A stretch of DNA of 64,000 nucleotides from CADCTB01 sp964479465 (lineage in GTDB: Bacteria > Actinomycetota > Acidimicrobiia > Acidimicrobiales > AC-14). Both the position numbers and the translations under genes were made by a program. The stretch covers positions 34,143-98,142 of the forward strand of contig CAYZMG010000007.1 of NCBI GenBank assembly GCA_964479465.1, read 5' to 3'. Numbering within the stretch: the stretch's first letter is position 1; the number at the start of each line of letters is the position of its first letter. The notes below the pieces were generated by a model. The model was given only the letters and a program-made list of their open reading frames with translations, was not told the DNA's origin and did no database searches. Below are positions 24,411 to 32,901 of this stretch, one piece after another.

Positions 24411-24451
24411 GTCAGGGGTTCGAATCCCTTACGGCCCACCCTCGAAACCGC
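24411..24451 (+). repeat. attR-like repeat of the tRNA-Val 3' end
   Basis: Second copy of the 41-bp repeat (GTCAGGGGTTCGAATCCC onward), without the 5' half of a tRNA. It marks the far end of the element. The secreted-protein ATG lies 7 nt beyond it. Confidence 0.85.
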
Positions 24452-24457
24452 CGTGCG

Positions 24458-25885
24458 ATGAACCCGATGAATCGATCCTCAGCACGAGCGGGACGCCTTC
24501 TGCGGCTGGCGCTGGTTGCGCCGGCGCTTGCCGTGCTCTGCGCCGGTGCGTTCGCTCCCAGCGAGCCGGAGGCTCCTTCCTCGGCCGCTGTCCCGGCGTC
24601 GCCGTCGGTCCCCCTCCCGATACCAGTGCCATCTGATCGGCCGCCGCCCACCATGTGTCGGGAGGAGCGCGCAGAGCTGGCGACGCTCACGACTCCGCTG
24701 TCCAACTGCTCGGCCAGCCCCAGTTCGAGAATCGCCGCGTTCGTCCGGCGCACCGACGCCGCCTACGAGGGCCTGATTCGGTCCGGTGACCGCCTCATGG
24801 CCAACAACCAGTGGGTGGCCTGGATCGACACCCAGGACGCCCCGGGAATCGTGCGCGGCCTCTGGGGCGTCGATGCCCACGCCAACTTCGTCGGCATCCT
24901 CGAGCCCGAGATCGCCCCAGACGCGGCGAAGAGCGTGCTGGCCATCACCAGGGGTTTCACCAGCACCGACGCGCCCTATGGCTACAAGGGTCTCCACGTC
25001 GAGATTTGGAAGACCCTGGAGCGGACTCCACCGCTCACGGACGAGTGCGCTCCCGCGAACTGCCTGTACACCGTCCCCAATAGCGTCCGGTTCGTCGAGA
25101 CGCCGGAGACCCTCCGGACCACGCCGGCGGACGTGAGTGCCAGGTATTCCACGCCGCTCGTCAACTTGATTCCACCGATGCCGAGCTGCCCATCGTGCGG
25201 GACCACCACGTTCGTGGGCCTGAATGGCGTCACCGCGCAGCTGGTGTGGTCCGTCGACTACACGATGACGCCCGATTCCTTCACGATCGGTTCCGCGCTG
25301 GGCGCGACCGCCGACGTGAACTTTTCCGGAGCGGCCGGCGGGCTGCTGCTGCTACTCAACCCTGGTTGCCGGGCAATGCCCCGCAACGCCTACCCGGGCG
25401 ATCCGCACTTCCGACACTGCGATGCGGCACAGGTCACCGAGCGTTCCATCCACCATGTCGAGGGACCGTCGATCAGCACCGGGCGGGCCAAGCGCAGCAC
25501 AGACCGGGTCGTCGTCGACGGAAACAAGGCGGATGTGTTCGCACCGGAGTTCCAGACCATCTACCCGCACGAGGACCGGTACGTCAACCAGCACAACGAC
25601 GCCACGGAGCTCACGTTCCGCTACAACGACGGGCGGGTTGCGATGACGGTGATACCTGGATGGGGCGCCGGCGACCCTCAAGTCACGGACCGGATAACCG
25701 GCTTCGCCGTCCACTTCAACGCCAGACCGAGCGACCTGGGCTACGACGCCGAACGGGGGCTCAGCGGCATGTCCGGGATCGCCAGCGTTGACACCTACAC
25801 CCAACCCGCCTGTGCCGTCACGTGCCTTCTCGCGGTCGGCCCGACCCACGGCCTCCTCTCGTGGCGGATGCAGCTGACCCGCTGA
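24458..25885 (+). CDS. Large secreted protein of unknown function
   Basis: The ATG at 24458 (MNPMNRSSARAGRLLRL) starts a signal peptide with a hydrophobic core LALVAPALAVLCAGA. A Pro/Ser-rich stretch follows, then about 400 residues with several Cys pairs (CREERA, NCSAS, CAPANC, CPSC, CAVTC), which suggest disulphides in an exported protein. No domain is recognised. The longer open frame upstream runs through the tRNA repeat and is an artefact. There is no clear ribosome-binding site. It is immediately downstream of attR. Confidence 0.7.
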   Translation: MNPMNRSSARAGRLLRLALVAPALAVLCAGAFAPSEPEAPSSAAVPASPSVPLPIPVPSDRPPPTMCREERAELATLTTPLSNCSASPSSRIAAFVRRTDAAYEGLIRSGDRLMANNQWVAWIDTQDAPGIVRGLWGVDAHANFVGILEPEIAPDAAKSVLAITRGFTSTDAPYGYKGLHVEIWKTLERTPPLTDECAPANCLYTVPNSVRFVETPETLRTTPADVSARYSTPLVNLIPPMPSCPSCGTTTFVGLNGVTAQLVWSVDYTMTPDSFTIGSALGATADVNFSGAAGGLLLLLNPGCRAMPRNAYPGDPHFRHCDAAQVTERSIHHVEGPSISTGRAKRSTDRVVVDGNKADVFAPEFQTIYPHEDRYVNQHNDATELTFRYNDGRVAMTVIPGWGAGDPQVTDRITGFAVHFNARPSDLGYDAERGLSGMSGIASVDTYTQPACAVTCLLAVGPTHGLLSWRMQLTR

Positions 25886-26025
25886 GCAGGGCGCCTCGAA
25901 CAGCGACCCGAGTCAAGTTGCCCATCGTGGGCGCCGTTAGACTACCAAGCAGTCCCGGATCGTTCCCCGATGGGCGGTCCGCACGTTCCAACGAGCCGTC
26001 GGCCGAACATTGCGAGGATCGCAAG

Positions 26026-27015
26026 ATGGGCATGGGCTCCGCTGGACGTAAGCGGGATCAGGTGGGCGAGCAACGCGATCACGACGGTCATCAGCGGGAT
26101 CACCTCGCAGATGAGCGCGACAACGCCGGCCAACAGCGCGACGATGCTGCCGGCGAGCGCGACGAGCTCGCAGTTCAACGGGATGCAGCCGCCGAACAGC
26201 GCGACAACGCCGCCGCTGACCGGGACGAGGCCGCCGAGCGATTTGATGCGAGCACGAACCCGGCACGGGCGGCGGACTTGCTCATTCGCTCGGTGATCGC
26301 CAGGCGGCACGCTGCCTCCGACCGGCGGCGGTCGTCTCAGGATCGCCGGGCCGGCGCCCGTGAGCGCACGAACGCAAGGGACGACCGCCGCACCTCGTTC
26401 GCCGATCGGGGGGCAGGCGCTTGCGAACGGAGCGAATCGGAACAGGATCGCACCACGGCGTTGGCCGATCGTGGGGCGTCGGCGCGGGAACGGGAGGACG
26501 CCGTGATCGACGATCTCACGGGGGCGTACCTCAGAGGAGCGGGCTTCACTGCGCTCGTCCGAGATATCGCGAGAGCCACCCGGGACGACGAGCCGCTCGT
26601 GCTCGCCTTCATCGACATCGACGGGCTGAAAGCGGTCAATGATTCCCGCGGCCACGCGGCCGGTGATCGCCTGCTCGTCGAGGTGGCCGATGCCCTCCGG
26701 GCCAGGACACGATCCCACGATCTTCTCATCCGTTACGGCGGTGACGAGTTCGTCTGTGCCATCTCAGGTCTGACCCATGGCGAGGCGGCGGTTCGATTCG
26801 CGGAAGTGAACGCGAGCTTGGCCACGGCCCCCGAGCAGGGGTCGGTCACGGTTGGGCTCGCTGAGATGCGACTCGACGACTCGCCAAGCGGGTTGGTCGC
26901 ACGTGCCGATGCCGACATGTACCGGAAACGCGTCGAGCAGCGAAGCTCGGTGAGTCAGAAGGGCCGGAGGGGCCTCAACGCCGGCGCCGTTCACTTTGTG
27001 CCGGGAACTCACTGA
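26026..27015 (+). CDS. Diguanylate cyclase with heptad RD-repeat N-terminus
   Basis: ATG at 26026 with GAGG 8 nt upstream. The C-terminal half is a GGDEF domain: IDDLTGAYLRGAG at its start, a FIDIDGLKAVND metal segment, and YGGDEF. The inhibitory I-site RSHD (RxxD) lies 5 residues before GGDEF, so product feedback is expected. It should make cyclic-di-GMP from two GTP. The first ~130 residues are built of 7-residue units ending in QRD or ERD (EQRD, HQRD, DERD, QQRD, GERD, VQRD), a charged coiled coil, followed by a second run with DRGA/ARER units. No membrane segment is present. Its 3' end overlaps the convergent histidine kinase by 41 bp. Confidence 0.88.
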   Translation: MGMGSAGRKRDQVGEQRDHDGHQRDHLADERDNAGQQRDDAAGERDELAVQRDAAAEQRDNAAADRDEAAERFDASTNPARAADLLIRSVIARRHAASDRRRSSQDRRAGARERTNARDDRRTSFADRGAGACERSESEQDRTTALADRGASAREREDAVIDDLTGAYLRGAGFTALVRDIARATRDDEPLVLAFIDIDGLKAVNDSRGHAAGDRLLVEVADALRARTRSHDLLIRYGGDEFVCAISGLTHGEAAVRFAEVNASLATAPEQGSVTVGLAEMRLDDSPSGLVARADADMYRKRVEQRSSVSQKGRRGLNAGAVHFVPGTH

Positions 27016-29752
27016 CCCACCGGCCGACGGCCGCCAGCACATCCGCCTTCTTGACCGGCTTGGCGAGAAAGTCGTCCATGCCTGCCGTTCGGGCTCGGTC
27101 CCTGTTCTCCTGCATCGCGCCCGCCGTCATTGCGATGATCGGGGTGCGACGACCGGTTCCTTCGGCGGCGCGGATGGCGACGGCCGCCTCATAGCCGTCC
27201 ATTTCCGGCATCTGACAGTCCATGAGCACGACGTCGTAGTGGCGAGCCTGGAGGGCGAGGACCGCCCTGCGGCCGTCGGGTGCGACGTCAACCGTGTACC
27301 CGCCGCCCTCGAGCATGGCGACCGCCACCTTCTGGTTGATGAGGTTGTCCTCGGCCACGACCACGCGCCCTCGGTAGGCCCCCTCGCCGCCCGAGGCTGC
27401 CGCCATACCGTCGCTTCGCTCGTCGCTCACCCGACCCGCCAAGAGATCCTGCAGGCAGCGGAGGAGGCGCTCTCGCCGGACCGGCTTCGTCAGGGTGGTA
27501 GCGCCCTTCTCCGTCGGGAAGCGGCTGAGATCGCCATCGTCGCCTGGCGACAGGAGCACGACCGTCGGTATGCCCGCCGTGCCCGGGTCGGCTCCGCTTG
27601 CCTCGGCCAGTCCTTCGCTGTGTATGACGGGCACGCGCCTGTCACGCAGCACCACGTCGAAGGGCACGTCTGCGGCCGCCGCCGAGCATGCCAAGTCGAG
27701 TGCCGTATCTCCAGAGCTGGCGACCTCGACATCCATTCCCCAGCCGACCATGTATCTCCGCAGCACGGCTCGGTTGACGGCGTCGTCGACAATGACGAGG
27801 GCCTTCGTGCCGGCGAGATGGCGCGCTGCTGCGACGGGACGGGCGTCTCCGACAGACGCCCGGGGAAGGGTCACCGTGAACCAGAAGCTGCTCCCTGCGC
27901 CGAGCAGGCTCTCCATGTCGTACTCGCCGCCCATGAGGTCGATGAGTTGGACGGTGATGGCCAGACCCAGCCCGGTGCCCCCGTACCGGCGGGTGGTCGA
28001 GGCGTCGGCTTGTACGAACGGCTCGAAGATCCTGGTTGCCACCTCTGGGTCGAGACCGATGCCGCTGTCGTCGACCTCGATCCGAACAGTCACCGCTCCC
28101 TCCGTCGCTCCGGTGATGCGCGCCGAGACAGCGACGTGTCCGCGCGAGGTGAACTTGAGGGCGTTCCCGAGAAGATTGGTGAGGATCTGGCGGAGGCGAT
28201 TCGGGTCCCCACGCACCGCCGGCATGTCGTCGGCGACGTCCACCACAAGCTCGAGCCCCTTCGCGTGGGCTGCGCCGGCGAGCAGTTCAGCGGTTTCCTC
28301 GATGACCGTTGGCAGGTCGAAATCGATCGCCTCGAGCCCCATGCGCCCGGCCTCGATCTTGGAGAGGTCGAGGATGTCGTTGATGATGGCCAGCAGGGCG
28401 TCACCGGAGCTGCGTACCGTTTCGGCGTAGTCGCGCTGGCGCGCGTCGAGATCGGTGTCGAGGAGCAGCTCGGCCATGCCGAGGACCCCGTTCATGGGGG
28501 TGCGGATTTCGTGGCTCATGTTCGCCAGGAAGTGCGACTTCATCAGGGAGGCTTCCAACGCCTGGTCCCGGGCCCGTTGCACCTGGGCGTGGGCCTCCTC
28601 CCGCTCGCTGACATCGGATGAGATGCCGATGATCGCCACCATCTGGCCCGCGTCATCGAGCACCGGGGTGTCCGTCACCTCCGCCTGGAAGGTCGAGCCG
28701 TCGCTCCGTCCCAACTCCATGATGCCGGTGTATGGCTCTCCCCTCGCCAGCCGGCTCAAGATGGCGGCGGATTGGGCGGGATCTGGTGCCGGTACCGCAG
28801 GGATCACGTCCATGATCCCTCGGCCCACCGTCTCCTTTGCACTCCAGCCGTAGAGCTTCTCGGCACCGGGGCCCCAGTAGATGATCGTCCCGGAGAGGTC
28901 GGTCGTGACGATCGCGTCTCCGACCGCGTCGAGCAGATGGGCCTGGAACCGCGCCTGCGCCTCGGCCGCCTTGCGGTCGGTGACGTCGCGCGCCGTGGCG
29001 TAGATCAGCTGCTCCTCGGGGACGAATCTGGTGTTCCAGTCGAGCCACCGCCAGCCCCCCCCTTTTATGGCGTAACGGTTCACGAAGGCGACGGTGGTCC
29101 CACCCTGGGCCAGGCGGGCCCGTTCGTCGAGGGTGGCCTGACGGTCGTCCGGATGAACGAAGGCGATCATCGGGCGGGAGCGCAGCTCACTGTCCGACCA
29201 ACCGAGCGTCTCGGTCCACATGCCGTTCACCTGCTTGAGGTACCCGTCGAGCCCGGCGGTACAGACCATGTCCCGGGACAGATCGAAGTGTCTGCTCAGG
29301 CGCCTGACCTGTTCGTCGGCGCGCTTCTGCGCGCTCACGTCGCGGGCGATCATGGACATGCCGATGATCCGGCCACCAGGCTCCTTCATCGACGAGATGG
29401 TCAATGAGACGTCGTGCGGCCAGCCGTCCTTGGCGATGTGGATGGTTTCGATGCGCTCGTCGAACTCACCCGTGCTGACCGGCAGGAGAAGGTGGGGTGC
29501 TTCATGCCGGCGGTCGTCCGGCAGCAGGATCTCGATCGGCCGGTTCACCGCTTCGTTCGCGGAGTAGCCGTACAAGGCCACGGCGCCGCGGTTCCAGCTC
29601 GTAATGGTGCCCTCGAGAGTGAGTCCGATGATGGCGTCGCCGGAGGACTCGACCAGCGCGGCGAGCGGGGCCAGCTCGGTCGTCCCAGGTTCCATGACCG
29701 ACACGCTGCTCGCCGGCGAGGTCCGATGCTCCCGGCGCGTGCGGCTGTCCAT
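26975..29752 (-). CDS. Hybrid sensor histidine kinase with PAS domains and two receivers
   Basis: A 925-residue protein. Three PAS domains occupy roughly 25-145, 150-265 and 270-390. The HisKA phospho-acceptor box is FLANMSHEIRTPMNG, and HATPase motifs N (NLLGNALKFT), G1 (DDSGIGL) and G2 (GGTGLGLAI) follow. A weak first receiver domain (ALVIVDDAVN, VVLRDRRVP) precedes a complete second one (VVVAEDNLINQ, VVLMDCQMPEMDG, Lys in AKPVKK). There are no membrane helices, so it senses a cytoplasmic signal. The ATG at 29752 has GGAGGGA upstream. No separate response regulator lies nearby; convergent overlap with the GGDEF gene hints at a link to cyclic-di-GMP. Confidence 0.93.
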   Translation of the reverse strand: MDSRTRREHRTSPASSVSVMEPGTTELAPLAALVESSGDAIIGLTLEGTITSWNRGAVALYGYSANEAVNRPIEILLPDDRRHEAPHLLLPVSTGEFDERIETIHIAKDGWPHDVSLTISSMKEPGGRIIGMSMIARDVSAQKRADEQVRRLSRHFDLSRDMVCTAGLDGYLKQVNGMWTETLGWSDSELRSRPMIAFVHPDDRQATLDERARLAQGGTTVAFVNRYAIKGGGWRWLDWNTRFVPEEQLIYATARDVTDRKAAEAQARFQAHLLDAVGDAIVTTDLSGTIIYWGPGAEKLYGWSAKETVGRGIMDVIPAVPAPDPAQSAAILSRLARGEPYTGIMELGRSDGSTFQAEVTDTPVLDDAGQMVAIIGISSDVSEREEAHAQVQRARDQALEASLMKSHFLANMSHEIRTPMNGVLGMAELLLDTDLDARQRDYAETVRSSGDALLAIINDILDLSKIEAGRMGLEAIDFDLPTVIEETAELLAGAAHAKGLELVVDVADDMPAVRGDPNRLRQILTNLLGNALKFTSRGHVAVSARITGATEGAVTVRIEVDDSGIGLDPEVATRIFEPFVQADASTTRRYGGTGLGLAITVQLIDLMGGEYDMESLLGAGSSFWFTVTLPRASVGDARPVAAARHLAGTKALVIVDDAVNRAVLRRYMVGWGMDVEVASSGDTALDLACSAAAADVPFDVVLRDRRVPVIHSEGLAEASGADPGTAGIPTVVLLSPGDDGDLSRFPTEKGATTLTKPVRRERLLRCLQDLLAGRVSDERSDGMAAASGGEGAYRGRVVVAEDNLINQKVAVAMLEGGGYTVDVAPDGRRAVLALQARHYDVVLMDCQMPEMDGYEAAVAIRAAEGTGRRTPIIAMTAGAMQENRDRARTAGMDDFLAKPVKKADVLAAVGRWVSEFPAQSERRRR

Positions 29753-30016
29753 CTACGTTCCCTCCGTGCCACGTCGGCCGACCTTCACCGAAGGCGGGCA
29801 CCAAGAGACGCTCGAGAACCTGGCGCTTGGCTACCTCATCGACATACTGCGTCCGGAACTTGAGGGGGGCCTACCGCGCGCGGGGAAACCGACTGCCGTG
29901 GCAACTCAGGGGACGAATGAGAAAGTGCGCCGGGCCACAGCCGCATCGACGTCACCGACTCGAGGTGCGAACTCCCTCGCGAGCGCCAGTGCTCGCCCTG
30001 GGACGGTCAGCGGCGG

Positions 30017-30121
30017 CTATTTGCCCTTGCCCATGGCCACGGCGACGATGACGCCGACAACCACGATGGCGATGATCACCAGCAGGACAATCCCGTCAGA
30101 AACTTCCGCAAGCTGTTGCAC
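30017..30121 (-). CDS. Small single-pass membrane peptide (34 aa)
   Basis: A GTG at 30121 starts VQQLAEVSDGIVLLVIIAIV and continues VVGVIVAVAMGKGK, i.e. a short polar N-terminus, one hydrophobic helix and a GKGK tail. A TATGCT -10-like element ends 6 nt before the GTG, so the message may be leaderless. Small one-helix proteins of this kind are common but mostly uncharacterised. The gene is too short for standard prediction, so it may be chance. Confidence 0.45.
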   Translation of the reverse strand: MQQLAEVSDGIVLLVIIAIVVVGVIVAVAMGKGK

Positions 30122-30209
30122 GGCGGGAGCATATACAACCGGCTGTCCGCGTCAAGGGATCGCCGGCATGTCGTCACGTTGGGCGTCCTCGGAGGCGCTG
30201 AACGTGACC

Positions 30210-30223
30210 AAACCGCAGGTCAG
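30210..30223 (+). repeat. Dispersed repeat AAACCGCAGGTCAG
   Basis: This 14-mer occurs here at the 3' end of the helicase gene and just downstream of both tRNA-Val genes (23122-23135 and 60386-60399). The two tRNA-linked copies share 18 bases (AAAACCGCAGGTCAGAGG). Confidence 0.6.
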
Positions 30224-31479
30224 CGCCGGCCCCGCCGGCCCCCGCCCATGCGTCGGGCGATGGTGTGGGTCGGCTGGAAGGCGCCGTCGGTGCCGGTGGC
30301 CTCCTCCTTGTCCTCCTCGGGAGGGCCCCAGGCCTCGCCGGCCAGGTTGCGCAGGCGGGCGTCGTTGGAGAAGACCTCCACGAGGGGCTGGCGAATGCCG
30401 AGCCGCTTGCGCAGCTTCTCGGCCTCGGCCACCTGGTCCCATAGCAGCAGGCTGACGGCGACGCCTTTTTCACCGGCCCGTGCGGTGCGGCCGGAGCGGT
30501 GGAGATATGCCTTGTGGTCCTCGGGCGGGTCGAAATGGAGGACCACGTCGACGCCGTCGATGTCGAGGCCACGAGCGGCGACATCGGTGGCCACCAGGAT
30601 GCCGACGTCGCCCTTGGTGAAACGCTGCAGAGCTTTCTGGCGGGCGCCCTGGGTGAGGCCGCCGTGGAGGACCTCGGACTTCACGCCCTCGGCGCGGAGC
30701 TGGACGATCAGGCGGTCGGCGCCGCGCTTGGTGCGTACGAAGACCAGACCCCGGAAGATCCCCTTGGCGATCGAGGCGACGACTTTCACCTTGTCCATCT
30801 GGTGGACCTTCAGGAAGCGGTGCTCCATGCTCTCGACGGTCGGCAGCGTGGAGGTCACCTCGTGGCGGGCCGGCGTGCGCACGTAGGTCTTGATGAGGTG
30901 GTCGACATCGCTGTCGAGGGTGGCGGAGAACAGCAGAGTCTGGTGCTCGGCGGGGAGGCGGCGCAGCACCCACTCGACCTGGGGCATGAAGCCCATGTCG
31001 ACCATGCGGTCGGCCTCGTCGAGGACGAGGATCTCCACCTCGGCCATGGATATTTCGCCCCGGTCGCCGAGGTCGATCAACCGGCCGGGGGTGGCGACGA
31101 CGATCTCCACACCCCGCCGCAGGGCCTTGATCTGGCGGTCCATCGGCGCTCCGCCGTACACCGAGCTCAGGCGCAGGCCGCGGGATGCGGCGAGGGGCGT
31201 GAGCACCTCCTGGACCTGATGGGCCAGCTCACGGGTGGGAACGAGGATGAGCGCCTTGGGCCGGTGGGGCTTGGCCTCGGTGAGGCGCATGATGACCGGT
31301 AGCCCGAAGGCCAGCGTCTTGCCTGAACCGGTCTGGGCCTTGCCGCAGACGTCGCGCCCGGCGAGGGCGTCGGGGATGGTCATGGTCTGGATCGGGAACG
31401 GCGACGTGATGCCGGAGTCGGCGAGGGCCTTTGCGAGGTCCGGGGCGACGCCGAGCGCGGCGAAGGATTTGGTAGTGAT
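30220..31479 (-). CDS. DEAD-box RNA helicase, probable ATC start
   Basis: An ATP-dependent RNA helicase of 419 residues. The Q motif (F6 to FPIQT at 28-32) precedes the Walker A segment AQTGSGKT (48-55); PTRELA, VATPGR, VLDEAD, FSATL and HRSGRTAR follow. The C-terminus is short and basic (GGGRRGRR). The first ATG in frame (MTIPDAL, 31383) would remove the Q motif. Upstream of it the frame holds no ATG, GTG or TTG back to a stop. An ATC at 31479, 6 nt after CAGGAG (31486-31491), restores TTKSFAALGVAPDLAKALAD, so initiation at ATC is inferred. Confidence 0.9.
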   Translation of the reverse strand: MTTKSFAALGVAPDLAKALADSGITSPFPIQTMTIPDALAGRDVCGKAQTGSGKTLAFGLPVIMRLTEAKPHRPKALILVPTRELAHQVQEVLTPLAASRGLRLSSVYGGAPMDRQIKALRRGVEIVVATPGRLIDLGDRGEISMAEVEILVLDEADRMVDMGFMPQVEWVLRRLPAEHQTLLFSATLDSDVDHLIKTYVRTPARHEVTSTLPTVESMEHRFLKVHQMDKVKVVASIAKGIFRGLVFVRTKRGADRLIVQLRAEGVKSEVLHGGLTQGARQKALQRFTKGDVGILVATDVAARGLDIDGVDVVLHFDPPEDHKAYLHRSGRTARAGEKGVAVSLLLWDQVAEAEKLRKRLGIRQPLVEVFSNDARLRNLAGEAWGPPEEDKEEATGTDGAFQPTHTIARRMGGGRRGRR

Positions 31480-31600
31480 GAGGGACTCCTGAGTTGTAGG
31501 AACGAGGGTGGGCCGAACCCACCGTCTCGGCGCCCGTCAGGCTGGGTGGCCCGGCGGCTCAGGAAGGAATGGCCCCGACTGAGGTGCCGAATGCACCTCG
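31480..31600 (-). promoter_or_regulatory. Structured leader of the helicase gene
   Basis: Between the helicase start and 31600 two hairpins can be drawn: GGTGGG/CCCACC (31507-31523, 5-nt loop), about 15 nt from the ribosome-binding site, and GAGGTGC/GCACCTC (31581-31599). CAGGAG at 31486-31491 is the ribosome-binding site. Long structured leaders are known for cold-shock DEAD-box genes; a role here is inference. Confidence 0.4.
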
Positions 31601-31670
31601 TCGCCCTCAATGGTAGCCGACCAGGTGTTCGAAACGGGTAACCGGCCGGCGCGTTGGGTACGGCTGGTCC

Positions 31671-32006
31671 ATGACAATCGGTGCGAGCATCTTCCTGATC
31701 GCCCTCGGTGCCGTCCTGGCCTTTGCGGTCGACGTCACCACTTCGGGAATCAACCTCAACACCATCGGGGTGATTCTCATGGTCGTCGGTGTCATCGGAC
31801 TGGCCGTGGGCATGGTGATCATGAACGGCGGAACGGGCGGGTTCTCCGGTGGTCCTCGCCGGCGGACCGTCGTCGATGACGCGTACGTGGACGAAGGGCC
31901 CGTCGCGGCGCCCCGCCAGCAGGCGGTTGTCGAGGAGGCTTACGTCCACGAGCAGCCCGTCGTGGCTTCCCGCCGCCGGGTGGTGCGCCGGCGCGACGTT
32001 CTTTGA
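31671..32006 (+). CDS. DUF6458-type small membrane protein
   Basis: 111 residues: two hydrophobic helices (IGASIFLIALGAVLAFAV and LNTIGVILMVVGVIGLAVG) joined by a polar VTTSGIN loop, then a 55-residue cytoplasmic tail rich in Val, Arg and acidic residues with repeated VVEEAYVxE-like units. This matches the actinobacterial DUF6458 family, function unknown. No Shine-Dalgarno is apparent before the ATG. Confidence 0.85.
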   Translation: MTIGASIFLIALGAVLAFAVDVTTSGINLNTIGVILMVVGVIGLAVGMVIMNGGTGGFSGGPRRRTVVDDAYVDEGPVAAPRQQAVVEEAYVHEQPVVASRRRVVRRRDVL

Positions 32007-32076
32007 TTCTTTTCCCCATGGGGGCGCTTCTGTCGGATCTGCGACAGAATGGGGCGTCGCCTGAAGGGAGATCTGC

Positions 32077-32901
32077 ATGAAGCTCGGTGTCGTCGGCAAA
32101 GGTGGAGTGGGCAAGACCTCCCTGTCGGGTCTTCTCTGCCAGGCCTATGTCGCCCGGGGCAAGAAGGTGCTGGCGGTCGACACCGACTCCAACCCCAACC
32201 TGGCCATGAGTCTGGGCCTGGACGAGAAGACCGCCAACGAGGCGCCGCTCGTGCCTCGCAAGCTCGTCGTCGGCCTCGGCGACGGCACCCTGTCGCCTGG
32301 CGCCCTGCTCGCAGAGTATGGCCTGCCCACCCCCTCCGGCGTCACCCTGCTGCACGCCATGCGGATTGACCAGGCCGGCGCCGGCTGCAGCTGCGCCGAC
32401 CACTACATGGTTCGCAGCCTGCTCGGCACTGCCATCGACGAGGAGGCCGACATCACTCTCGTCGACATGGAGGCCGGCCTCGAGCACCTCAGCCGCTCGG
32501 GCGGCACCCTGGCCTACGCCGACGTGCTGCTCATGATCATGGAGCCGACCCACAAGTCGGTCATGACCGCCGGCCGTACCGTCCCCTTGGCCCGGGAGCT
32601 GGGCATTCCCCGCATCTACGGCGTGGGCAACAAGGCCAAGGGCGAGGCCGACGTGGAGCTCTTCAACCGCCTCTCCACCGAGTACGGCGTACCCCTGGCC
32701 GCGGTCGTGCCCTGGGACGCGGATGTGCCCAAGTGCGACCGCCGGGGCGGCCCCCTGCTGGCCGGCGAGGCCCAGTCGGTGCGCGACGCGGTCGAGACGA
32801 TCATCGCCGTGATCGAGTCCGAGGACGCCGAGCGCGAGGCGTTGCTGGCCGAGCGCAACCGCATCGACGCCCGGATCGCCGAGCTGCAGAGCCAGAACTG
32901 A
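32077..32901 (+). CDS. CooC/ArsA-type P-loop ATPase
   Basis: A deviant Walker A (GKGGVGKTS, residues 8-16) identifies the MinD/NifH-type ATPases. The AGAGCSCADH segment gives a CxC pair, as in CooC proteins that insert nickel into CO dehydrogenase or act in related metallocentre assembly. DTDSNPNLA and VDMEAGLEH are typical of the CooC group. A GGGAG site precedes the ATG. No CO dehydrogenase, hydrogenase or urease gene is in the window, so the client is unknown. It is translationally coupled to metB (CTGA overlap). Confidence 0.85.
   Translation: MKLGVVGKGGVGKTSLSGLLCQAYVARGKKVLAVDTDSNPNLAMSLGLDEKTANEAPLVPRKLVVGLGDGTLSPGALLAEYGLPTPSGVTLLHAMRIDQAGAGCSCADHYMVRSLLGTAIDEEADITLVDMEAGLEHLSRSGGTLAYADVLLMIMEPTHKSVMTAGRTVPLARELGIPRIYGVGNKAKGEADVELFNRLSTEYGVPLAAVVPWDADVPKCDRRGGPLLAGEAQSVRDAVETIIAVIESEDAEREALLAERNRIDARIAELQSQN

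Noticed and set aside
24080..24439. 119-residue antitoxin gene including the tRNA repeat
   Set aside because: The upstream half translates tRNA-derived sequence; the ATG at 24241 with a -10 element is the credible start.
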